From NCBI GenBank assembly GCA_945929965.1, contig CAMEOT010000027.1, positions 1 to 34,697 of the forward strand: a stretch of 34,697 nt of DNA, written 5' to 3'. Shown here piece after piece: positions 16,549-24,829 of this stretch. Made by a program: the position numbers and the translations under genes. Source of the stretch: an uncultured Lachnospiraceae bacterium (GTDB lineage Bacteria; Bacillota; Clostridia; Lachnospirales; Lachnospiraceae). Positions within the stretch are counted from its first letter, which is position 1; the number at the start of each line of letters is the position of its first letter. The notes under the pieces were generated by a model. The model was given only the letters and a program-made list of their open reading frames with translations, did not search any database and was not told the DNA's origin.

Positions 16549-17529
16549 ATGAAGAAATTACAGATTGGCAATGTGACCCTGGATAATCCCATCATCCTGG
16601 CACCTATGGCAGGCGTATCCGACCTGCCATTTCGTCTGCTCTGCCGAGAAATGGGAGCAGCACTGGTGTGCATGGAGATGGTGAGTGCCAAGGCAATCTA
16701 TTATAACAATAAAAATACTGACAGCCTTATGGAGATCCATCCCGACGAGGTACCTGCTTCCTTGCAGCTGTTCGGTTCTGATCCGCAGATTCTTGCGGAG
16801 ATGGCAAAACGCATCGAGGAGCGTCCTTTTTCCATTCTGGACCTGAACATGGGATGCCCGGTACCAAAGGTAGTGAATAACGGCGAGGGCTCCGCACTGA
16901 TGAAGGATCCGAAGCTGGTGGAGCAGATCCTGACGGCGTTAGTCAGAGCCATCGACAAGCCGGTGACCGTGAAGATCCGGAAGGGGTTTGATGATGACCA
17001 TGTCAATGCCGTGGAGATCGCGAAGATCGCGGAAGCCTGCGGTGTGGCAGCGGTAGCGGTGCATGGACGGACCAGAGCCCAGTATTACAGCGGACAGGCA
17101 GACTGGGACATCATCGCACAGGTGAAGGATGCGGTGAAGATTCCCGTCATTGGTAACGGCGATGTGGACAGCCCCGAGAAGGCGAAAGCCATTCTGGAGC
17201 AGACCGGCTGTGACGGCGTCATGATCGGCCGGGCGGCGGAGGGCAATCCCTGGATCTTCCGGGAAGTGGTATCCTACCTTACAGACGGCACGATCCCCGC
17301 GAGACCCACGAACAGGGAGAAGCGGGAACTGATCCTGCGCCATGCGGCATTGCAGCTGGAATACAAGGGCGAATATACCGGCGTCCGGGAGATGCGCAAG
17401 CATCTGTCCTGGTATACCGTAGGAATGCCCCATTCCGCCCATTTTCGTCAGACCATCAACACCATGGAGAAAATGGACGAACTGATCCGGGGCGTGCATG
17501 ACATATTCCCGGATGAAGACCGGGAATAG
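16549..17529 (+). CDS. dusB: tRNA-dihydrouridine synthase (DusB type)
   Basis: This FMN-dependent enzyme reduces uridine to dihydrouridine in tRNA. The 326-aa TIM-barrel protein shows ILAPMAGVSDLPFR (FMN-binding, 16-29), DLNMGCPVPKV with catalytic Cys103, HGRTRAQYYSG, and GRAAEGNPWIF with the phosphate-binding Gly/Arg. The C-terminal helical domain includes KHLSWY. The RBS GGAGAG precedes the ATG. It lies 41 bases after coaX. DusB/Nifr3 is the usual single Dus in this phylum. The exact tRNA position modified cannot be read from sequence. Confidence 0.93.
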   Translation: MKKLQIGNVTLDNPIILAPMAGVSDLPFRLLCREMGAALVCMEMVSAKAIYYNNKNTDSLMEIHPDEVPASLQLFGSDPQILAEMAKRIEERPFSILDLNMGCPVPKVVNNGEGSALMKDPKLVEQILTALVRAIDKPVTVKIRKGFDDDHVNAVEIAKIAEACGVAAVAVHGRTRAQYYSGQADWDIIAQVKDAVKIPVIGNGDVDSPEKAKAILEQTGCDGVMIGRAAEGNPWIFREVVSYLTDGTIPARPTNREKRELILRHAALQLEYKGEYTGVREMRKHLSWYTVGMPHSAHFRQTINTMEKMDELIRGVHDIFPDEDRE

Positions 17530-17557
17530 CACTGAGCCCGGCTGCATACACTGTAAC

Positions 17558-18451
17558 ATGGACATTATTTTGTATCTCTATCCGGTGAGACAAACCGTGG
17601 AACAGGGAGCACGGGCAGCGGTGTGGAAGTCACAGCCTGTGCAGAAGGGAAACGCTCCCCGGGGAAAACTTTTTAAAATATTCCATGCACTGTGGAAAAC
17701 TGCAAAAACGCAGAAAACTACGGAGGCGGTGACTGTTCGCCGGACGGAATATCTATTCCGGGATTACCGTCTGGTCAGGGCGGCAGTGACGGGAGCGGAT
17801 GGCACGGAACAGAAACAGACGGAGCAAATACTCCGGGAACAATTGCAGGAACTGACAGAGGATCCGGACCACACATACATTGTGTGCCGTGAACCCCTGT
17901 CTTTTTATTACGGAAGGGAATTTCGGGAATATCTGCAGCAGGAATGGGTGGAACATCTGCTTGTCTATGGGGAAAAAGCAAAAGGTGAGCCCCTGTGGCG
18001 GGATCTGATCGTGCTGGGGCACAATCCTTTTCTGCCGTATGTCATTCTCGAATATGCGCAGGAACTTCACAGCATGAAGTGGTACCTCACGGCGCGGGAA
18101 TTCCGGGAGGACGAGGAGAGGCTTACCTGGGAGCTGGAAGACGAATATGGGCTGATCCCGGAGATCCGTCTGCTACCGGAAGCGGCAGATTACGACAGAG
18201 TGCGGCTGGAGGCGACGGCGCCCTGCGTGGTGCTGGATTTTTGCGACAGCAACAAAGTCTATGGCGGCGGGCTGGCAGCGGGCAGCGTCTGGCTGGATTT
18301 TCCGGCATCGGAGGAAAAGGAACGCCGTGTCACGTCCGGATGTCCGCAGATCCGTTATTTTTCCATGAAAAAAGAGTGGAAAGACCCGCGAAAAGCCTTG
18401 GAATACCTTGACACCATCAGTAAAAATGGGTATAATAACTCGGTTGATTAG
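17558..18451 (+). CDS. Hypothetical protein between dusB and greA
   Basis: I do not recognise this protein (297 aa from ATG 17558). An in-frame start at 17498 would overlap dusB and lacks an RBS, and MDIILYLYPVRQTVEQ looks like a natural beginning. It is soluble, with Arg/Glu-rich helices around 100-140 and a segment VVLDFCDSNKVYGGG followed by VWLDFPASEEKERR near the C-terminus. No membrane helix is evident. It appears to be part of the dusB transcript. Its coding sequence is locally GC-rich. Function unknown. Confidence 0.65.
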   Translation: MDIILYLYPVRQTVEQGARAAVWKSQPVQKGNAPRGKLFKIFHALWKTAKTQKTTEAVTVRRTEYLFRDYRLVRAAVTGADGTEQKQTEQILREQLQELTEDPDHTYIVCREPLSFYYGREFREYLQQEWVEHLLVYGEKAKGEPLWRDLIVLGHNPFLPYVILEYAQELHSMKWYLTAREFREDEERLTWELEDEYGLIPEIRLLPEAADYDRVRLEATAPCVVLDFCDSNKVYGGGLAAGSVWLDFPASEEKERRVTSGCPQIRYFSMKKEWKDPRKALEYLDTISKNGYNNSVD

Positions 18452-18512
18452 GCAGTTATGTTGCCGGGAGTGTCGGTAGCGCAAAATATAGAAAACAGGA
18501 AGGTGCGGTATC

Positions 18513-19001
18513 ATGCAGGAAAAGAAAAACATTTTGACCTACGAAGGCCTCAGAAAATATGAGGATGAGTTACATGATCTGAAAGTGGTAAAACGTCAGG
18601 AAGTGGCTCAGAAGATTAAGGAAGCAAGAGAGCAGGGAGACCTGTCCGAGAACGCTGAGTACGATGCAGCGAAGGATGAGCAGAGAGACATCGAAGCCCG
18701 TATCGAAGAGCTGGAGAAGATCCTGAAGAATGCAGAAGTCGTAGTCGAGGAGGAAGTAGATCTGGATAAGATCAACATCGGCTGCCAGGTCAAGATCCTG
18801 GATATTGAATACAGCGAAGAGCTGGATTACAAGATCGTAGGTTCCACCGAGGCCAACAGCTTAAAGGGCAAGATCTCCAACGAGAGCCCCGTAGGTAAGG
18901 CACTGATCGGCCATAAGGTCGGCGATACCGTTGAAGTAGAGACACCCGCAGGTGTTTTCTCATATAAGATTCTGGAGATCCAGAGAAGTAACGTTGAGTA
19001 A
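18513..19001 (+). CDS. greA: Transcription elongation factor GreA
   Basis: GreA rescues backtracked RNA polymerase by stimulating transcript cleavage. The 162-aa length is standard. The N-terminal coiled coil (about 8-80) carries the acidic tip signature [16 protein letters not shown]. The C-terminal FKBP-like domain (about 85-158) has [20 protein letters not shown]. The RBS GGAAGG precedes ATG 18513. It sits 27 bases before lysS, a common greA-lysS pairing in firmicutes, so the two are likely co-transcribed. Confidence 0.95.
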   Translation: MQEKKNILTYEGLRKYEDELHDLKVVKRQEVAQKIKEAREQGDLSENAEYDAAKDEQRDIEARIEELEKILKNAEVVVEEEVDLDKINIGCQVKILDIEYSEELDYKIVGSTEANSLKGKISNESPVGKALIGHKVGDTVEVETPAGVFSYKILEIQRSNVE

Positions 19002-19028
19002 GTAAGACAGAGTAAGGAGTGGAAAAAA

Positions 19029-20525
19029 GTGGCAGATACACAGAACACAAATGTACAGGAGCAGGATATTCACCAGCTGCTTAAGGTAAAGCGCGAGAAG
19101 CTGGCTAACCTGCAGCAGGCAGGCAAGGATCCTTTTCAGATCACCAAATATGATGTGACCCATCACAGCACCGATATCAAGAACAATTTCGAAGAACTGG
19201 AAGGCAAGACCGTCCGTATCGCCGGACGTGTAATGTCCAAACGTGTCATGGGTAAGGCATCCTTCTGTAATGTACAGGATCTGCCCGGCAACATTCAGGT
19301 ATATGTAGCAAGAGACAGCATCGGAGAAGAGTCCTATGCGGATTTCAAAAAGTATGATGTGGGCGATATCGTAGGTATCGAGGGCGAAGTCTTCAAGACC
19401 AAGACCGGCGAGATCTCCGTACATGCGTCCCAGGTAATACTGCTGTCCAAGAGCTTACAGATTCTGCCTGAGAAGTTCCATGGCCTGACCAATACCGATA
19501 TCCGTTATCGTCAGCGTTATACCGACCTGATCATGAATCAGGATGTTAAGGATACTTTCGTAAAGCGTTCTAAGATCATCAGCGCCATCCGCCGTTATTT
19601 GGACGGACAGGGCTTCCTGGAAGTAGAGACCCCCATGCTGGTATCCAATGCCGGCGGTGCGGCAGCAAGACCTTTCGAGACCCATTACAATGCGCTGGAT
19701 GAGGACGTGAAGCTGCGTATCTCCCTGGAGCTGTACCTGAAGAGACTGATCGTCGGCGGCATGGAGCGTGTCTTCGAGATCGGCCGTGTATTCCGTAACG
19801 AAGGTCTGGACACCAGACACAATCCGGAATTCACACTGATGGAGCTGTACCAGGCATACACCGACTATTACGGAATGATGGATCTGACTGAGAACATGTT
19901 CCGCTATGTGGCACAGGAAGTATGCGGTACTACCGTGATCCCTTATGCAGAAGAGACCATCGACCTGGGCAAGCCTTTCGAGAGACTGACCATGGTAGAT
20001 GCTGTCAAGAAATACGCAGGCGTTGACTTCGACCAGATTCCCGATACCGCTGCAGCGAAGAAGCTGGCAGACGAGAAGGGTGTACACTACGAAGAGCGTC
20101 ATGCCAAGGGCGATATCCTGAATCTGTTCTTCGAGGAGTTCGTAGAAGAGCATCTGATCCAGCCCGTATTCATCATGGATCATCCGGTAGAGATCTCTCC
20201 TCTGACCAAGAGAAAGCCGGACAAGCCTGATTATGTAGAGCGTTTCGAGCTGTTCATCTATGGACGTGAAATGTGTAATGCTTATTCCGAGTTAAATGAC
20301 CCCATCGACCAGAGAGAGCGTTTCAAGGCGCAGGAAGCTGCACTGGCAGCAGGCGATGAGGAAGCCAATACGACCGATGAAGATTTCATGAACGCACTGG
20401 AGATCGGTATGCCTCCTACCGGCGGTATCGGTTACGGTATCGACCGTCTGGTAATGCTGCTGACCAACTCTCCTGCGATCCGTGATGTTCTGCTCTTCCC
20501 GACAATGAAGTCATTGGATAAATAA
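19029..20525 (+). CDS. lysS: Lysyl-tRNA synthetase, class II
   Basis: LysRS charges tRNA-Lys. The 498-aa protein has an OB-fold anticodon domain (about 60-150; VRIAGRVMSKRVMGK) and the class II catalytic core with motif 1 (RQRYTDLIMN), motif 2 (FRNEGLDTRHNPEFT) and motif 3 (GIGYGIDRLVMLL). It starts with GTG 19029, nine bases after AAGGAG (19014-19019). The reading frame ends normally in FPTMKSLDK, so the mobile element that follows did not truncate it. It marks the right edge of the core chromosome seen here. Confidence 0.95.
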   Translation: MADTQNTNVQEQDIHQLLKVKREKLANLQQAGKDPFQITKYDVTHHSTDIKNNFEELEGKTVRIAGRVMSKRVMGKASFCNVQDLPGNIQVYVARDSIGEESYADFKKYDVGDIVGIEGEVFKTKTGEISVHASQVILLSKSLQILPEKFHGLTNTDIRYRQRYTDLIMNQDVKDTFVKRSKIISAIRRYLDGQGFLEVETPMLVSNAGGAAARPFETHYNALDEDVKLRISLELYLKRLIVGGMERVFEIGRVFRNEGLDTRHNPEFTLMELYQAYTDYYGMMDLTENMFRYVAQEVCGTTVIPYAEETIDLGKPFERLTMVDAVKKYAGVDFDQIPDTAAAKKLADEKGVHYEERHAKGDILNLFFEEFVEEHLIQPVFIMDHPVEISPLTKRKPDKPDYVERFELFIYGREMCNAYSELNDPIDQRERFKAQEAALAAGDEEANTTDEDFMNALEIGMPPTGGIGYGIDRLVMLLTNSPAIRDVLLFPTMKSLDK

Positions 20526-20564
20526 ATGGCTTAAAATCAAGGGTTTCAGCGATTACAAGTTGTG
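20526..20564. other. Candidate left attachment region of the ICE (lysS 3' side)
   Basis: Gene content switches here from housekeeping to conjugative-element genes. The stretch just after the lysS stop contains AAAATCAAGGGTTT, followed by the arm-type repeats at 20565. The true crossover point needs the right end, which is outside the window. Confidence 0.4.
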
Positions 20565-20597
20565 ATTTACTACGAATTTACTACAAATTTGCTACGC
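20565..20597. repeat. Three tandem 11-bp repeats at the ICE end
   Basis: ATTTACTACGA (20565-20575), ATTTACTACAA (20576-20586) and ATTTGCTACGC (20587-20597) are in exact 11-base register, about one helical turn. Tandem short repeats at the end of an integrated element typically bind the N-terminal domain of a tyrosine integrase (arm-type sites). Confidence 0.6.
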
Positions 20598-20661
20598 ATA
20601 ATACCGTATAATACTTGATAATACGTTTTGTGCGACATTCAATTTTAATATTTTGTACTTT

Positions 20662-20700
20662 AAGGACACTTTCCAAGTGAGAATTTGGAAGTGTCCTTTT
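20662..20700 (+). terminator. Terminator between the ICE end and its first gene
   Basis: AAGGACACTTtCCAA pairs with TTTGGAAGTGTCCTT around a seven-base loop, followed by T residues. It would insulate the element from lysS transcription, or act as an attenuator for the next gene. Confidence 0.7.
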
Positions 20701-20735
20701 GTTATGGTCAAAAATAAAAATTGGAGGTAAATACA

Positions 20736-21209
20736 ATGAACAGTACAGCGTTAGGAGCAAAGGAAACAAAGAAGGAAAACATTATTTTCATCAGCGATGC
20801 ACATGAGAAATTCTACTATGAGAAGTTAGAAGAAGTAAGGTATCAGGATGTGTACCACAAGGCACTCTGCTATTGTCTTGGCATCAGTGACGATACCAGA
20901 AGAAACATTAAAAGTATTTACGATTTTAAGACAGGCTGTGTAAAAACAGAATGTTTGCACGAAGGCTGGCAGACCAGCGGAAGTGTAAAGGTGGTCAGAA
21001 TGGCATTTAATCTTTACTGCAATGGGACACCGAGCGTGGATGACTACAAGGACACCGAGGAACAGATAAACGAGTGCAGGCAGTATTCAGTGGAGGAATT
21101 ATTCTGCTGTGCCTATGCACCATATTTTTGGCAGGCGATACAGATTCGTTATCCGGAGTATGTGACGTATAACAAGAAATTGTACGCCCTGTTTGGAGGA
21201 GCAGACTAA
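20736..21209 (+). CDS. DUF6075-like mobile-element protein
   Basis: This 157-aa protein resembles the DUF6075 family found in Tn1549-like elements (from recall). It is soluble and Cys-rich (CYCLGISDDTRRNIKSIYDF, CLHEGWQTSGS, FCCAYAPYFWQAIQIRYPEY). ATG 20736 is taken because TTGGAGG (20721-20727) precedes it at suitable spacing. The upstream TTG 20721 overlaps that RBS. Its stop overlaps the next start (TAATG). It is the first gene of the element and is probably transcribed with the ParA/ParB/RepA genes. Function unknown. Confidence 0.72.
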   Translation: MNSTALGAKETKKENIIFISDAHEKFYYEKLEEVRYQDVYHKALCYCLGISDDTRRNIKSIYDFKTGCVKTECLHEGWQTSGSVKVVRMAFNLYCNGTPSVDDYKDTEEQINECRQYSVEELFCCAYAPYFWQAIQIRYPEYVTYNKKLYALFGGAD

Positions 21210-21385
21210 TGTTGAAAGTCAGATTGATGGGTACGAAGAACGATATTACATGGTTCGGAAAGATTTTGAAGCGTAACCCGAAAATAGAAGTTACCGAGTT
21301 TTCAGATTTATACCCGAATAAGGGTACAAAGAAGTTTTACAGGGCTTATGTGGAAGTAAGCAAAAGAAACATAGCAGAAAAATAG
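21209..21385 (+). CDS. Small conserved ICE protein, 58 aa (DUF3970-like)
   Basis: This short frame begins MLKVRLMGTKNDITWFGKIL and ends SKRNIAEK. It starts on an ATG overlapping the previous stop (TAATG), with GGAGGAG just upstream, which supports its being real despite its size. It is basic, with no membrane segment. Small proteins of this pattern (possibly DUF3970) occur in Tn1549-like elements ahead of parA. The family name is tentative. Confidence 0.65.
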   Translation: MLKVRLMGTKNDITWFGKILKRNPKIEVTEFSDLYPNKGTKKFYRAYVEVSKRNIAEK

Positions 21386-21409
21386 CAGGAAGAAAAGGAG
21401 AATTTCATT

Positions 21410-22246
21410 ATGTGTAAAATAATCGCAATCGCAAATCAGAAAGGTGGAGTTGGTAAGACCACCACAACAAGCAATTTAGGAATCGGTTTGGCAAAGCAGG
21501 GAAAGAGAGTGCTGTTAATTGATGCGGATGCGCAGGGCAGCCTTACAGCAAGTTTAGGTTTTAAGGAGCCGGACAAGCTGGAGATCACTCTGGCAAATGT
21601 GCTTGCAAATATCATCAATGATGAGGAAATGGATACGGATTACGGTATCCTGAAGCATGAGGAAGGCATTGACCTGATGCCGGGGAACATTGAATTGTCC
21701 GGTCTGGAGGTATCACTGGTGAATGTGATGAGCCGTGAGGTTGTGTTGCGTTCCTATGTGGAAATGGTAAAAGATAGATACGATTACATACTGATTGATT
21801 GTATGCCTTCCCTTGGTATGATTACCATAAATGCCTTTGCCTGTGCAGACAGTATTCTGATACCTGTGCAGGCGGCATATCTGCCCGTGAAAGGTCTGGA
21901 ACAGCTTATTAAGACCATTGGAAAAGTAAAACGTCAGATTAACCCGAAATTGGAAATTGAAGGTATTCTGTTGACAATGGTGGACAGCCGGACGAATTAT
22001 GCAAGGGACATCAGTGCCATGCTTGTAGAGAATTATGGAAGTAAAGTGCGGATATTTGAAAACAGTATTCCGATTTCTGTAAGAGCAGCGGAAATTTCAG
22101 CAGAGGGTGTCAGTATCTTTCAGCACGATCCGAAAGGCAAGGTTGCAGGTGCCTACCAGTCATTGACAGAGGAGGTAATCACCTCTGCTCGTCCAGAGGG
22201 ACTCACACTTTGCAGAGCAAAGCAGGGAGGTGAGCGCAATGAATAA
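21410..22246 (+). CDS. parA: ParA/Soj-family partition ATPase
   Basis: ParA ATPases segregate plasmids and circularised ICEs. The 278-aa product has the deviant Walker A KGGVGKTT (residues 11-18), the LLIDADAQGSLT segment and Walker B-like YDYILIDCMPSLG. RBS AAAGGAG precedes ATG 21410. The stop overlaps parB by eight bases. Together with parB and repA it forms a plasmid-like maintenance module, which suggests that the excised ICE circle is replicated and partitioned. Confidence 0.93.
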   Translation: MCKIIAIANQKGGVGKTTTTSNLGIGLAKQGKRVLLIDADAQGSLTASLGFKEPDKLEITLANVLANIINDEEMDTDYGILKHEEGIDLMPGNIELSGLEVSLVNVMSREVVLRSYVEMVKDRYDYILIDCMPSLGMITINAFACADSILIPVQAAYLPVKGLEQLIKTIGKVKRQINPKLEIEGILLTMVDSRTNYARDISAMLVENYGSKVRIFENSIPISVRAAEISAEGVSIFQHDPKGKVAGAYQSLTEEVITSARPEGLTLCRAKQGGERNE

Positions 22247-23117
22247 GAGAGGAAGTGCAGACAAAATTAAGTTAAGCAGTTTTGACGATTTGTTTGGCAC
22301 ACAGGAAGCGGGTACAGGTACAGAACAGGTGCAGGAGATACCACTTTGTGAGCTGTATGAGTTCAGAGGACATCCGTTTAAGGTAGTGGATGATGAGAAA
22401 ATGCAGGAAACCGTGGAGAGCATTAAGAACTATGGTGTGTTGATGCCCGGTATTGCAAGACCGAGAGCAGAAGGCGGCTATGAAATCATTGCCGGGCACC
22501 GTAGGAGACATGGCTGTGAACTGGCTGGACTGTCTACAATGCCGATGTTTGTCAGAGATTACACGGATGATGAAGCCACAATCATCATGGTAGACACGAA
22601 TATTCAGAGAGAAGATATTCTACCAAGTGAGAAGGCAAGAGCTTATTCCATGAAGTATGAAGCCATGAAACATCAGGGGAAAAAGGGTGCCGGAAACAGT
22701 CTGGATGAAGTGGGAGAAGCTGCCGGGGAAAGTGGCAAGACGGTTCAGCGGTATATCTGGCTTGCCCGGTTATCTGATGAACTGTTGGAAATGGTTGATA
22801 AGAAGAAAATCGGTCTGGTGCAGGGCGTTGATATATCGTTTCTTACAGAGCAGGCACAGGAATGGGTGCAGGTTATCATGGAAGAAATCGGAACAAATAT
22901 TTCCACTGTCCAATCAGCAAAATTGAAAGAGTATGGGAAAAAGGGAGAGCTGACCATGCCGATGGTAAGGCTCATTCTGACAGAGGAAAAGCCAAAGGAA
23001 AGAAAGGTTACATTAAAAGCAGAGAAAATCAGCAGGTATTTTCCGGAGGAGTATTCGGAAAGCGAAATCGAACATGTCATTATAGAGCTTTTGGAGGAAT
23101 GGCAGAAGAAACAGTAA
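22239..23117 (+). CDS. parB: ParB/Spo0J-family partition protein
   Basis: ParB is the centromere-binding CTPase partner of ParA. The product (292 aa from ATG 22239) has the ParB N-domain IPLCELYEFRGHPFKVV, the CTP-binding GHRRR (in IIAGHRRRHGCELAG), a NIQRED motif and a helix-turn-helix around 140-165 (LDEVGEAAGESGKTVQRY). ATG 22239 follows GGGAGG. GTG 22230 is an in-frame alternative. It overlaps the end of parA. No consensus parS palindrome was seen in the window. Confidence 0.92.
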   Translation: MNKRGSADKIKLSSFDDLFGTQEAGTGTEQVQEIPLCELYEFRGHPFKVVDDEKMQETVESIKNYGVLMPGIARPRAEGGYEIIAGHRRRHGCELAGLSTMPMFVRDYTDDEATIIMVDTNIQREDILPSEKARAYSMKYEAMKHQGKKGAGNSLDEVGEAAGESGKTVQRYIWLARLSDELLEMVDKKKIGLVQGVDISFLTEQAQEWVQVIMEEIGTNISTVQSAKLKEYGKKGELTMPMVRLILTEEKPKERKVTLKAEKISRYFPEEYSESEIEHVIIELLEEWQKKQ

Positions 23118-23131
23118 AGGAGGCGGTAAAA

Positions 23132-24211
23132 ATGGGCGGTACAATCAAGTTCGATTATTATTATGGAATCGAAGCAGATCAGTTCTCTTTTTATCGTGTT
23201 CCACGGCTGTTGATTAAAGATGAGCGTTTTAAGGGGCTTAGCAGTGATGCCAAGCTCCTGTACGGTCTGATGCTTGACAGAATGTCCTTATCCATGAAAA
23301 ATGGGTGGCTTGATGATGAAAACAGGGCGTATATTATATATACGGTAGATGCAATTATGGAGGATTTAGGCTGCGGAAAGGACAAGGCAATAAAAGTCCT
23401 TGCAGAATTAGATACAAATAAAGGTATTGGTCTGGTGGAGAGAATCCGAAGAGGGCTTGGAAAGCCAGATATTATTTATGTGAAAAATTTTGTTGTTTCG
23501 CAGGAAACAGAGGAACAGCCTGCTAAAATGCAAGCGGATAGTGATACGCTTGCAGAGGTCGGAGATGCCGATTTGCAGAAGTCGGAAAAACCGAATTCAA
23601 GAAGTCTGAGAAGCCGACTTCAAGAGGTCGGAAAAACCGACTTCAGGAACTCGGAAAATCAGACTTCAAGAGGTGGGCAAAACGGACTTCAAGAGGTCGG
23701 AAATTCAGTCCCTATTTATACTAACTATAATCAGACTAATCAGAATTATACTGATATGAGTTATATCAATCCTATCAATCAATCGGAGAGTGAGCAGAAA
23801 AAGCCTGATTCGATGGATGGGATGGAGGATGTAAACGCATACATAGAGCTGATTAAGGAAAATATTGAGTACGAGCATTACATGAAATATGCTGTCTGGC
23901 AGGACAAGGCATTGTATGAGGAACTGTTTGAGGTTATCTGTGAGATTGTATGCGTAAAGCGTACCACAGTAAAAGTTGCAGGAGAGGATTATCCGTATGA
24001 GCTTGTGAAATCCAAGTTTTTGAAGCTGGACAGCGGACATCTGGAATATGTGATGGGCTGTATGAAAAATACCACTACGAAGATTGCAAATATCAAGTCG
24101 TACATGGTGACGGCATTGTATAATGCTTCCTCTACGATAAATCATTATTATCAGCAGGAGGTGCAGCATGATATGTATGGAGGAGGATGGCATGAAAAAG
24201 GTATTGTTTGA
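23132..24211 (+). CDS. repA: RepA_N-family replication initiator with DUF6017-like C-terminus
   Basis: The RepA_N family initiates replication of low-GC plasmids and some ICEs. The 359-aa protein starts at ATG 23132 (AAAGGAGG at 23116-23123) with FDYYYGIEADQFSFYRVP and a RepA_N winged-helix domain (about 10-115). A variable linker (142-194) is encoded by seven 23-bp repeats. The C-terminal domain (about 225-350; NIEYEHYMKYAVWQDKALYE) is DUF6017-like. An in-frame upstream ATG inside parB is unlikely to be the start. It lies 14 bases after parB. Confidence 0.9.
   Translation: MGGTIKFDYYYGIEADQFSFYRVPRLLIKDERFKGLSSDAKLLYGLMLDRMSLSMKNGWLDDENRAYIIYTVDAIMEDLGCGKDKAIKVLAELDTNKGIGLVERIRRGLGKPDIIYVKNFVVSQETEEQPAKMQADSDTLAEVGDADLQKSEKPNSRSLRSRLQEVGKTDFRNSENQTSRGGQNGLQEVGNSVPIYTNYNQTNQNYTDMSYINPINQSESEQKKPDSMDGMEDVNAYIELIKENIEYEHYMKYAVWQDKALYEELFEVICEIVCVKRTTVKVAGEDYPYELVKSKFLKLDSGHLEYVMGCMKNTTTKIANIKSYMVTALYNASSTINHYYQQEVQHDMYGGGWHEKGIV
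23555..23715. repeat. Seven 23-bp iteron-like repeats inside repA (candidate origin)
   Basis: Seven units begin at exactly 23555, 23578, 23601, 23624, 23647, 23670 and 23693 (the last partial). The consensus is GAAGTCGG, then AAAAA, CCGACTTC and AA, so each unit is itself a dyad with 8-base arms. Because 23 is not a multiple of three, successive copies are translated in different frames. Selection therefore appears to act on DNA, not protein. RepA_N plasmids are known to carry their origin as repeats inside repA. Confidence 0.85.
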
Positions 24212-24521
24212 GATAGTGGTTCCGGCGGTTGTTCTGGCACTCTGGATGATTACCTGTTATCCGGTATGCTGCAAAACAGAAGGGTTTGATTATTTCCTTT
24301 ACTGGATACTGGTGGGATGCCCTTACGGTATCCGGAAAATGTGTCTGTATCTGATGCCAAAGAATTTTGGAATTGCCGGAAGCATGGGTGTATTTGCACT
24401 TAATTGTATAATTGGTGGTTTGATAGGTGGCATTATTGTGATAATGAGAATTGCAAAGATTTTTACGGAGATAATAAAAGTGATAGGCGGACACTTCTGG
24501 ACACAATGTCCAAAGGAATAA
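24192..24521 (+). CDS. DUF6050-like small membrane protein
   Basis: This product (109 aa from ATG 24192) has two to three hydrophobic helices: VLFEIVVPAVVLALWMITCYP near the start, a middle segment around YWILVGCPYGIRKM, and a glycine-rich C-terminal helix ALNCIIGGLIGGIIV. It matches my memory of DUF6050 proteins in firmicute conjugative elements. ATG 24192 follows AGGAGG. ATG 24168 is the alternative. It overlaps the end of repA. Function unknown. Its position suggests an ICE maintenance or transfer accessory. Confidence 0.75.
   Translation: MKKVLFEIVVPAVVLALWMITCYPVCCKTEGFDYFLYWILVGCPYGIRKMCLYLMPKNFGIAGSMGVFALNCIIGGLIGGIIVIMRIAKIFTEIIKVIGGHFWTQCPKE
24498..24512. repeat. TGGACA palindrome, copy 1
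   Basis: TGGACA-CAA-TGTCCA is a perfect 15-base dyad within the last codons of the DUF6050-like gene. Related copies are at 25349-25363 and 27141-27155. All lie near gene ends within this ICE segment. Confidence 0.6.
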
Positions 24522-24533
24522 AAGGGCAACAAA

Positions 24534-24572
24534 AAAGGCATTGTCGGCTAATCATCCACAACAATACCTTTA
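24534..24572. terminator. Bidirectional terminator between convergent genes
   Basis: AAAGG and ATTGT pair with ACAAT and CCTTT, with A and T runs on either side. It separates the plus-strand membrane protein gene from the minus-strand repressor. Confidence 0.6.
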
Positions 24573-24776
24573 TTTGTCATCCGGAACATACTCCATGATA
24601 TCTTCAATCCGGCAGTCAAGTATCTGACACAGTCTGTTCAGAATAATGGTTTTTACTACCATGTTCTGCCGGAGCCGTTGAAGCTGTGCTTTGTCAATGC
24701 CATAATCTTTGATAAGCTGGTACTGACTGATGTTCTTGGCTTTCAGCGTTTGCCAGAGAGGGTCATATTTAATCAT
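24570..24776 (-). CDS. Cro/CI-type (XRE) transcriptional regulator
   Basis: This compact 68-aa helix-turn-helix protein is almost entirely the DNA-binding domain: YDPLWQTLKAKNISQYQLIKDYGIDKAQLQRLRQN, where the second half is the recognition helix, then CQILDCRIEDIMEYVPDD. AAAGGAG precedes its start on the minus strand. It is the only minus-strand gene in the ICE segment and is divergent from the next gene. A perfect palindrome in the divergent spacer (24830-24849) is its likely operator. It probably controls the accessory genes and itself. Confidence 0.85.
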   Translation of the reverse strand: MIKYDPLWQTLKAKNISQYQLIKDYGIDKAQLQRLRQNMVVKTIILNRLCQILDCRIEDIMEYVPDDK

Positions 24777-24829
24777 ACAGGCAACTCCTTTCCTCTCTTG
24801 TATTTTAAATGGAGAAAACCTATAATAAT

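Noticed and set aside
22862..23131. A 90-codon N-terminal extension of repA inside parB
   Set aside because: It overlaps parB completely, has no RBS at its ATG, and the family begins at the ATG at 23132 with AAAGGAGG upstream.
22246..23131. parS centromere near parA/parB
   Set aside because: No match to the Spo0J-type parS palindrome was seen. The iterons in repA have a different sequence and are better explained as an origin.
23555..23715. CRISPR array
   Set aside because: The 23-bp units are contiguous with no unique spacers and lie inside a coding gene.
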